This document shows positions 6,278 through 11,114 of a stretch of DNA of 11,114 bases, in pieces (positions within the stretch are counted from its first letter, which is position 1; each line of letters starts with the position of its first letter). The stretch lies in NCBI GenBank assembly GCA_028717785.1, contig JAQUND010000047.1, forward strand, positions 1-11,114, in the 5' to 3' direction. The position numbers and the translations under genes were made by a program. The notes beneath the pieces were generated by a model. The model was not told where the DNA came from. It saw only the letters and a list, made by a program, of their open reading frames with translations, and did no database searches. The DNA is from Candidatus Nanoarchaeia archaeon. Its GTDB lineage: Archaea; Nanoarchaeota; Nanoarchaeia; SCGC-AAA011-G17; JAFCDX01.

Positions 6278-6580
6278 ATGTATGCTGTATATTTATTTGA
6301 AATTAAATCTGAGGAACATAAATCTAGGGAACCTCTTTTTTTTGCATTAGGAATTAAACATGTAGATGAAGCTCGTCTTAAAAGAGAATATGGGTATTTA
6401 GATAAAGAACATGAACCAAAACCAATAGAAATTTTATTTTATTTATACGATTATGCTGAGACTCCAAAAAGGAGAGTAAGAAATTTATTAAAAACTTATC
6501 CAGAAGGAACAACTAATTTAGTTGATAAAGTAAGATTAATAGAGAAAGAAACTGGATTTCCTTTTTTCATTATGCATTAA
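6278..6580 (+). CDS. Hypothetical protein, 100 residues
   Basis: I do not recognise this protein. It begins with a beta-like MYAVYLFEIK strand and has a charged middle (DEARLKREYGYLDKEHEPKP). It ends with an amphipathic helix followed by FPFFIMH. No cysteines, signal peptide or membrane helix are present. Codon use is like its neighbours. It starts 24 bases after the HEXXH gene. The spacer holds an AT-rich TTTAAATTTATG stretch about 25 bases before the ATG, so it could have its own weak promoter or be read through from upstream. No Shine-Dalgarno is visible. A DNA-binding or regulatory role is possible but not shown. The stop is 17 bases from the convergent surface-protein stop. Confidence 0.6.
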   Translation: MYAVYLFEIKSEEHKSREPLFFALGIKHVDEARLKREYGYLDKEHEPKPIEILFYLYDYAETPKRRVRNLLKTYPEGTTNLVDKVRLIEKETGFPFFIMH

Positions 6581-6597
6581 TTTTTAGAAATAAATAA

Positions 6598-7728
6598 TTA
6601 TTCTTCTTCTGGTTCAGGTATTTTTTCTTCAACTTGTTTGACTTTTTTAGAAGATTTTTTCTTAGGTTTATCTTTTACTTCATTTCTATCTTTTATTTTT
6701 TTACGTAAGTCATTTAGCACTAATACATTACTTTTATCTTTTATTTTTTGACTTAAATCTTTTAATTTATCTTTATTAATATGATTTGTAATTAATTTAT
6801 ATGCTGTAAGTAATGTAATAACTGCTGCAGCTAATGAACTGATATAAAGTAAATTAGATTTTACTTTTTCCATGAACGTTTGCTGTTTTTTCTTTGCATT
6901 GTCTAATTCAGTTTTAATATCATTAAGATTTTCTTCAGCTATTTTTAAATTAACATCTACATCTTTTAAATTATCTGATAATAATGCTACTTGTGCATTT
7001 TTAAGATAATTATTTGTTTCTTTTATGTTATCATAAACATTTTCAACAGGATAACCATTATTTATTTTATTTTGATAATCAGCATCTAATGTTTTATATA
7101 TTTCTTTTAATTTATTTAAATTATCATTTAGTAGGGTTTTATTATAAACTACTTCTGATTTATTTTCAACTGCACCAACAACTTTAATTTGTTCTGTATC
7201 TTTTTTCTTTAAATTTCCATCATTTGAATATAATTTTATAACTAAATCTATATCTCCTGGTTTTGAGGCGGTTATTGTTACAAATGCATAATCTTTATCA
7301 TTTGAAACTAATCTATCTATTTTAACATTATCTACCATAATTATACCGTCACCAGTAACTTCAGCATAAATATTTGATAAATCAACATTTCCAGTATTTC
7401 TTACAAGAATATTTAATTGACTTTTACCTAATTCAATACTTTCTGGAGAAATAGATTCAACTTCTAATTCCTCTCTGCATACAAATCCAGTATCATGACA
7501 AGAATTATCACTGCATTTAACACAAGTTGCATCACATTGTGATTCACTGCAAACTGCTGGTGCAACAGGGCATACAAATCCAGTATCATGACAAGAATTA
7601 TCACTGCATTTAACACAAGTTGCATCACATTGTGTTTCATTACAAATTGCTTTAACCGATTGTGCACTAATCAATACTAATCCTAGTATTAGAATTAGGA
7701 GTATTTTATTAAAAAAAGCTTGTCTCAT
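6598..7728 (-). CDS. Secreted/membrane-anchored protein with two Cys-rich repeats, coiled coil and C-terminal membrane helix
   Basis: The 376-residue protein starts with a Sec signal peptide (basic N-terminus, hydrophobic core about 9-21, likely cleavage after VKA at 27). Two copies of a six-cysteine module follow (C29-C53 and C60-C84, spacing x4, x3, x2, x4, x6). Residues 86-184 look like a beta-sandwich of the CARDB/NEW3 type (NTGNVDLSNI and similar). About 196-290 is a long coiled coil. LLYISSLAAAVITLLTAYKLI (about 293-313) is a membrane helix, and the lysine-rich tail with an acidic end (PEPEEE) should be cytosolic. The result is an extracellular domain on a stalk tethered to the membrane, the Cys module probably disulfide-bonded. 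Function is unknown; adhesion, cell-surface binding or envelope organisation are possible. A TATA element about 28 bases upstream of ATG 7728 suggests a leaderless mRNA. Confidence 0.75.
   Translation of the reverse strand: MRQAFFNKILLILILGLVLISAQSVKAICNETQCDATCVKCSDNSCHDTGFVCPVAPAVCSESQCDATCVKCSDNSCHDTGFVCREELEVESISPESIELGKSQLNILVRNTGNVDLSNIYAEVTGDGIIMVDNVKIDRLVSNDKDYAFVTITASKPGDIDLVIKLYSNDGNLKKKDTEQIKVVGAVENKSEVVYNKTLLNDNLNKLKEIYKTLDADYQNKINNGYPVENVYDNIKETNNYLKNAQVALLSDNLKDVDVNLKIAEENLNDIKTELDNAKKKQQTFMEKVKSNLLYISSLAAAVITLLTAYKLITNHINKDKLKDLSQKIKDKSNVLVLNDLRKKIKDRNEVKDKPKKKSSKKVKQVEEKIPEPEEE
7477..7634. repeat. Tandem 93-bp duplication with 65 identical bases per copy
   Basis: Positions 7477-7541 and 7570-7634 are identical over 65 bases and offset by 93 bases, exactly 31 codons. 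The bases between the copies, and after the second, have diverged. The repeat encodes the two Cys-rich modules of the surface protein. Identity at third codon positions points to a recent duplication or to gene conversion. Confidence 0.9.
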
Positions 7729-7752
7729 TTTTTATAATTTTATAATGGAGTT

Positions 7753-7815
7753 TATTTAAAAATCTTTTGTTTATGTTATTTTATCAAAAAACAAGATTTT
7801 AGAAATATTTATATA
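7753..7815. promoter_or_regulatory. Divergent promoters with an inverted repeat between them
   Basis: The minus-strand TATA (TTTAAATA, 7760-7753) is about 28 bases before ATG 7728. The plus-strand TATA (ATTTATATA, 7807-7815), preceded by the BRE-like AGAAAT (7801-7806), is about 26 bases before ATG 7837. Between them AAAATCTT (7759-7766) and AAGATTTT (7793-7800) form a perfect 8-bp inverted repeat, extended by GTTT/AAAC with a two-base bulge. Each arm abuts one TATA box, so it could be an operator or a duplicated upstream promoter element. Confidence 0.5.
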
Positions 7816-7836
7816 GGTTTTAAGACTAAATTTAAT

Positions 7837-8562
7837 ATGAAAAATTTGAATATTACGATTATTATTGCAGTATTGTTAATTGTTTTAGGTACATTATTTG
7901 GTATATATTTATTAAAAAATAATTCTAGTAATACAATTTCAGCTTCTGGAAATTATCAAATGTCTGTTGCTCCAGATCAAGTAATAGTTTATTTATTAAT
8001 AGAAACAAGAAGTAAATCTGCAGATGATGCAAAAAATAAAAATTCATTAATTTCTGAGAGTGTTTTAAATGCTTTATCTGGAATTGGAATAGATAAATCA
8101 ACTATACAAACTGAAAATTATAATATATATCCTGAATATGATTGGAATAATGGAGCTCAAACTCTAAAAGATTATGTTACTTCTAATAATATAAAAATTA
8201 AAACAAATGATTTTGGTAAAGTTGGTAAAATCGTTGATGCTGCAGTTAATGCAGGTGCTTTAGTTAGTTATATTAATTTTGAATTAACTCCAGAAAAAAA
8301 TAATCAATATAAATCTCAAGTATTAACAGAAGCTTCAAAAGATGCTAAAGTTAAAGCAGAATCAATAGCCCTAGGATTAGGAAAGAAACTTGGTTCTTTA
8401 GTTTCAGTAAGTTCACAAGATTATAACTATATGCCTTATCCAATGTATACTAGAACAGATCAAGCAGCAGGAGCTATGGAAGTAAAATCTGCTGTAACAA
8501 ATATACAACCAAAGAATTTAGATGTTTCAGCAAGTGTAAGCGTCGTATATAATATCAAATAA
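7837..8562 (+). CDS. Membrane-anchored SIMPL (DUF541) domain protein
   Basis: This 241-residue protein has a single N-terminal membrane helix (about residues 5-26) and then a SIMPL domain to the end. Features that match the family are the opening ISASGNYQMSVAPDQ, the segment STIQTENYNIYPEY, the repeated D-A-x-x-K helices (SKDAKVKAESIALGLGKKLG), and the closing DVSASVSVVYNIK strand. The domain should face outside, tethered by the helix. Bacterial relatives such as YggE are associated with protection against oxidative stress and some form ring-like oligomers; the biochemical role is unsettled. The length is normal for the family. It is transcribed divergently from the Cys-rich surface protein and seems to be leaderless. 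A T6 run follows the stop. Confidence 0.85.
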   Translation: MKNLNITIIIAVLLIVLGTLFGIYLLKNNSSNTISASGNYQMSVAPDQVIVYLLIETRSKSADDAKNKNSLISESVLNALSGIGIDKSTIQTENYNIYPEYDWNNGAQTLKDYVTSNNIKIKTNDFGKVGKIVDAAVNAGALVSYINFELTPEKNNQYKSQVLTEASKDAKVKAESIALGLGKKLGSLVSVSSQDYNYMPYPMYTRTDQAAGAMEVKSAVTNIQPKNLDVSASVSVVYNIK

Positions 8563-8570
8563 TTTTTTCT
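8563..8570 (+). terminator. T-tract after the SIMPL gene
   Basis: TTTTTTCT directly follows the TAA stop and precedes the disA promoter. It is a plausible archaeal oligo-T terminator, without a hairpin. Confidence 0.4.
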
Positions 8571-8577
8571 CTATAAA

Positions 8578-8594
8578 CGAAAGTATTATAAATA
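8578..8594 (+). promoter_or_regulatory. BRE/TATA promoter of the diadenylate cyclase gene
   Basis: CGAAAG (8578-8583) next to TATTATAAATA (8584-8594) is the best BRE-plus-TATA pair in the window. It predicts transcription starting near 8613, giving a leader of about 10 bases before ATG 8623. The leader is too short for a riboswitch. Confidence 0.6.
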
Positions 8595-8622
8595 GAAAAA
8601 GGAAGATTTCCCCGCTTAAAAA

Positions 8623-9627
8623 ATGGAAAAGAAAGAAGTATTAAGGATGTTTGCATATGGAAGAGATTTAAGAAATGCAATTGATAAAATTTCTAAATCT
8701 GGGCGTGGAGCTTTAGTTGTTTTTGTTAATAATAATAAAATAAAGTCTATCTGTAGTGGTGGTTTTAAAATTGAAGAAAAATTTACACAGGAAAGATTAG
8801 CAGAACTTGCTAAATTAGATGGTGCAATTTTATTAGATGAAGATTTCGAAGAAATTTTAAATGCAAATGTTTTACTAATTCCAGATATAAATGTATCTAG
8901 TAGTGAAACAGGAACAAGACATCAAGCTGCAGAAAGAGTAGCAAAACAATTCGAAACTTTAGTTTTAGCTGTTTCTGAAAAATCTAAAATAGCAACTATA
9001 TATTATAAAAAAAATAAATTAAAATTAAGTAGTTTAAATGAATTATTTACAAAAACAGGGGATGCATTAAAGTCTTTAGAAAAGCACGAAGAAATATATC
9101 GTGAATTAATTAAAAAATTCGATGTTTCAGAAATTCTTGAATTAGTTACATTAGAAGATTTAGTTTTAATTTTTCAGAGGAAAAAAATTATTGATTTAGT
9201 AGCAGAAATTTTATCTGTATTTTTAGCTGAATTAGGTAAAGAAGGAAAATTAATTGAATTACAATTAAAAGAAACTATGAATTTTGTTAATAAAGAAACA
9301 GATTTAATGGTTAAAGATTATAGTAATCATTTCAAATTTGAGAATATATTAGAAGAATTGGAAAGATTACAATATGATGATGTAATAAATCAAGAAACAA
9401 TTTATACTATTTTTTTAAATAATAGAAAAAAAGAAATGCCTTTAGTTCCAAGAGGATTTAGAATACTTAGGAATATTCCTCTTTTAACAGAAGAAAATAT
9501 TAACCTCGTAGTATCCGAATTTCCAAGTTTACAAGAACTAATGCTTTCAAGTGAAGCAGAATTAAAAGCAAAAGGTGTAGCAGATAAGAAAGCTAAAGCA
9601 ATAAAAGAATATTTACTTAAATTTTAA
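8623..9627 (+). CDS. disA: DisA-type diadenylate cyclase with C-terminal helix-hairpin-helix domain
   Basis: The 334-residue protein has the full DisA layout. The N-terminal DAC domain carries LDGAI (65-69) and GTRHQAAERV (97-106), equivalent to the DGA and RHRxAE catalytic motifs that bind ATP and metal. A helical linker (about 145-270) follows. The last 60 residues, from GFRILRNIPLLTEENI onward, match the DisA HhH DNA-binding region, ending with GVADKKAKAIKEYLL. The enzyme makes c-di-AMP from two ATP. In bacteria DisA forms an octamer that scans DNA, and branched structures inhibit synthesis. The loop GVADKK lacks the usual GIG hairpin, so DNA binding may be weaker. Well-studied archaeal cyclases (DacZ) are not of this architecture, so the gene may be a transfer from bacteria or an older shared form. 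It stands alone behind a good promoter; its stop overlaps the cupredoxin gene by 4 bases. Confidence 0.9.
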   Translation: MEKKEVLRMFAYGRDLRNAIDKISKSGRGALVVFVNNNKIKSICSGGFKIEEKFTQERLAELAKLDGAILLDEDFEEILNANVLLIPDINVSSSETGTRHQAAERVAKQFETLVLAVSEKSKIATIYYKKNKLKLSSLNELFTKTGDALKSLEKHEEIYRELIKKFDVSEILELVTLEDLVLIFQRKKIIDLVAEILSVFLAELGKEGKLIELQLKETMNFVNKETDLMVKDYSNHFKFENILEELERLQYDDVINQETIYTIFLNNRKKEMPLVPRGFRILRNIPLLTEENINLVVSEFPSLQELMLSSEAELKAKGVADKKAKAIKEYLLKF

Positions 9628-9962
9628 TTAACAATAATTTTTCCAGTCATTGAAGGATGAATAGCACAAGAATAATCATAAGTTCCTTTATTTGCAAAAG
9701 TAAATGTAAATTTATCTCCTTGATTTAAATTATTACCTTCTGTTAAATCTTTTATTATAATTTTATGAACAACTGAATCTTGATTAGTCCAAGTTACTTC
9801 AGTTCCAGCATTAATTGTTAGTGTACTTGGATTAAAAGAAAAATCTTTAATTATAATTTCATTTGGATTTATTGTACTTGTAACAGGCGTATTAGTATTT
9901 GTTTGATAACATCCACTAACAAAAATTAATAATAAAATTAAAAATATACCTCTTTTTATCAT
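9624..9962 (-). CDS. Plastocyanin-like cupredoxin lipoprotein
   Basis: The 112-residue protein begins with a short signal peptide ending in a lipobox-like FVSGC (C18), so it is probably lipid-anchored on the outer face of the membrane after a Thr/Asn-rich linker (20-34). The rest is a plastocyanin/amicyanin fold. H66 (SVVHK), C99, H102 and M105 (YSCAIHPSM) are the four type 1 copper ligands, and all are present. Such proteins carry single electrons between membrane redox enzymes. The partner is not in the adjacent genes, though other redox proteins lie nearby. TATA-like elements occur 25 and 40 bases upstream of ATG 9962; no Shine-Dalgarno is evident. Archaeal lipid anchoring is inferred from the motif. 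Confidence 0.85.
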   Translation of the reverse strand: MIKRGIFLILLLIFVSGCYQTNTNTPVTSTINPNEIIIKDFSFNPSTLTINAGTEVTWTNQDSVVHKIIIKDLTEGNNLNQGDKFTFTFANKGTYDYSCAIHPSMTGKIIVN

Positions 9963-9981
9963 ATAATATTAAAGAATTAAT

Positions 9982-10006
9982 TCTATTTAAACTTTATTAT
10001 ATAAAA
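9982..10006 (-). promoter_or_regulatory. Promoter of the cupredoxin gene
   Basis: On the minus strand GTTTAAATAG (9991-9982) lies about 25 bases and TTTTATATA (10006-9998) about 40 bases before ATG 9962. The first would give a leaderless mRNA, the second a leader of about 15 bases. The second overlaps the end of the ftsZ terminator T-tract. Confidence 0.4.
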
Positions 10007-10042
10007 ATAAAAAAGAAGGCTAATGCCCATACAGGCATTAGC
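10002..10042 (-). terminator. Hairpin plus T-tract downstream of ftsZ
   Basis: Arms GCTAATGCC (10019-10027) and GGCATTAGC (10034-10042) form a perfect 9-bp stem with a 6-base loop. On the minus strand it is followed by CTTCTTTTTTATTTTTAT. This is the form of an intrinsic terminator for ftsZ. Archaea do not need the hairpin, so it may also stabilise the mRNA 3' end. Confidence 0.75.
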
Positions 10043-10057
10043 AAGAGTAAGTCAAAG

Positions 10058-10088
10058 GCAATTAAAGGGGGGTTAGTCTTTTAATGCC
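10058..10088. other. Second, imperfect inverted repeat in the ftsZ 3' region
   Basis: GGCAATTAAA (10058-10067) can pair with TTTAATGCC (10080-10088) if one A is bulged, giving a 9-bp stem around a 12-base loop containing six Gs. It ends on the first base of the ftsZ stop region. The GGCATT/AATGCC motif recurs in the terminator stem nearby. Confidence 0.4.
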
Positions 10089-11114
10089 TATTTGACCATA
10101 TCAATGCCGAGTTCTTTACTCATTCTTATGGCATTATGTTCTATTGATTTCTGTGTTACCTTTCCAAGGATAAATGGAGATTTTACTCCGGTAATAATTG
10201 TCATTACCCTTAGTTTACCTGTCATACCAGATTCAATTCTGGATCCCCAAATAACATTAGCATCCATATCTAAGGAAGCTGTTACTAAGTCTCCAATTTT
10301 GGTAACTTCATCAAGTGTTAAATCTTCTCCACCACTAACGTGAATAAGTGCACCTGTTGCACCATGGTAATCAACGTCAAGTAATGGATTTGTTAAAGCT
10401 CTTCTTGTTGCTTCTTCAACTCTGTTTTCTGATGCAGATTCTCCTACACCAATAACAGAAACATCTCCGTTTGACATAATTGCTTTTACATCCGCGTAAT
10501 CTAAGTTTACTAAAGATGGTAAAGCTATTGTTTCTACAATTCCTTTAATCATTGTTGCTATTAATTCATTTGCAACTGCGAAAGCCTGTTGTATAGGTAA
10601 GTTACCTGCAATTTGAACTAATCTATTATTATCAATAACAATAACAGTATCACATTCTTGTCTTAATTGTTGTAAACCAAATTCAGCTTTTTCAATTCTA
10701 GCTCTTTCAATATCAAATGGCATAGTTACAGTACCAATTACGATAGCACCGGATTCTTTAGCTAATCTAGCTATTACTGGAGCTGCTCCTGTACCTGTTC
10801 CTCCACCCATACCAGCGCATACAAATACCATATCAGCATCTTGTAAGACACCTTTTAATTCTTGAACACTTTCACGTGCAGCTTCTCTTCCTTTTTCTAA
10901 GAAACCACCACATCCTAATCCTCTTGTTAAGTCTCTACCAATAAGAATTTTCTTATCAGAAGAACAAATTTCTAAATGCTGTTTATCTGTGTTACATATA
11001 ACAACATCAGCACCTTTTATTCCTTTTCTGTGTAACCAACTAGCAGCGTTACTTCCGCCACCACCAACACCAAATACTTTAATATTTGCTGTTCCTATTC
11101 TTAAATCTGCGTCA
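10088..11114 (-). CDS. ftsZ: Cell division GTPase FtsZ, 5' end outside window
   Basis: The reading frame is open from the right edge; 341 residues are visible and the true start lies beyond the window. Motifs in visible numbering are GVGGGGSNA (15-23), NTDKQ (41-45), the tubulin signature GMGGGTGTG (101-109) and the T7 catalytic loop NLDYAD (203-208). FtsZ polymerises with GTP into the midcell ring that drives division. The internal ATG at 10831 lies well inside the GTPase domain and is not the start. The C-terminus ends soon after the domain (KELGIDMVK) without a long disordered tail or an obvious bacterial-type FtsA/ZipA-binding peptide, as is common in archaea. Whether it is FtsZ1 or FtsZ2 needs a tree. 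By eye codon use is somewhat richer in G and C than in the neighbours, as expected for a highly expressed gene. A hairpin and T-tract end the transcript. Confidence 0.95.
   Translation of the reverse strand, partial: DADLRIGTANIKVFGVGGGGSNAASWLHRKGIKGADVVICNTDKQHLEICSSDKKILIGRDLTRGLGCGGFLEKGREAARESVQELKGVLQDADMVFVCAGMGGGTGTGAAPVIARLAKESGAIVIGTVTMPFDIERARIEKAEFGLQQLRQECDTVIVIDNNRLVQIAGNLPIQQAFAVANELIATMIKGIVETIALPSLVNLDYADVKAIMSNGDVSVIGVGESASENRVEEATRRALTNPLLDVDYHGATGALIHVSGGEDLTLDEVTKIGDLVTASLDMDANVIWGSRIESGMTGKLRVMTIITGVKSPFILGKVTQKSIEHNAIRMSKELGIDMVK

Noticed and set aside
7464..7667. 67-codon minus-strand reading frame over the Cys repeats, giving a repetitive hydrophobic peptide
   Set aside because: It lies entirely within the surface-protein gene in another frame; its repetition merely mirrors the 93-bp duplication.
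8601..8611. Small hairpin GGAA-GAT-TTCC before disA, considered as a riboswitch or operator
   Set aside because: The stem is only four base pairs, the predicted transcript starts after it, and the spacer is too short for a c-di-AMP riboswitch.
10092..10343. 83-codon plus-strand reading frame opposite ftsZ
   Set aside because: Antisense shadow of the conserved FtsZ coding sequence, with no promoter or recognisable product.
10088..10831. ftsZ starting at the internal ATG 10831
   Set aside because: The frame continues upstream to the window edge and encodes the GVGGGGSNA and NTDKQ motifs of FtsZ, so the real start is outside the window.
1..11114. CRISPR array, tRNA, rRNA, insertion sequence or prophage genes
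   Set aside because: No regularly spaced repeats, no tRNA-like cloverleaf sequence, no transposase or phage motifs were found; all gaps between genes are under about 125 bases.

Overview
The window is gene-dense, very AT-rich DNA (clearly below 30% GC by eye) from an archaeon. The archaeal assignment rests on a Dph6-type diphthamide ligase, a small protein resembling the archaeal family DUF2769, BRE/TATA-like promoter elements about 25 bases upstream of start codons, and the mix of apparently leaderless first genes with Shine-Dalgarno-led downstream genes. Low GC, compact genes and overlapping convergent ends suggest a reduced genome, perhaps a DPANN lineage such as Woesearchaeota or Pacearchaeota. 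That placement is inference. Nothing here looks like a phage, transposon, CRISPR array, tRNA or rRNA, and no gap between genes exceeds about 125 bases.

Layout, left to right. A minus-strand gene begins at position 33 and leaves the left edge. Divergent to it is a single-domain asparagine-synthetase-like PP-loop enzyme (96-926), tail to tail with an ATP-grasp ligase of the D-Ala-D-Ala ligase superfamily (918-1910, minus). Next come a diphthine-ammonia ligase (1981-2655, plus), an unrecognised 170-residue protein (2650-3162, minus) and a TerC-like/DUF475 multipass membrane protein (3221-4132, plus). A three-gene minus-strand operon (5470 down to 4134) encodes a two-helix membrane protein with an H-x13-H pattern, a flavoprotein with a Cys cluster and a ten-cysteine DUF2769-like protein. 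I read it as a possible membrane-linked redox module.

The second half holds a cytosolic HEXXH protein (5567-6253) and a 100-residue orphan (6278-6580), both plus strand. A minus-strand surface protein (6598-7728) has two Cys-rich repeats with 65 identical bases. It is divergent from a membrane-anchored SIMPL-domain protein (7837-8562), which is followed by a full-length DisA-type diadenylate cyclase (8623-9627). A cupredoxin lipoprotein (9624-9962, minus) and the 3' part of ftsZ (10088-11114, minus, 5' end off the window) complete it. ftsZ is followed by a 9-bp hairpin and T tract.

Most genes are single units with their own promoters. Every one of the five convergent pairs overlaps or nearly touches, so transcription must end inside or at the edge of the opposing gene. 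The most interesting items are the putative redox operon, the DisA-type cyclase in an archaeal setting, the ATP-grasp ligase of unknown substrate, and the recently duplicated Cys-rich surface module.
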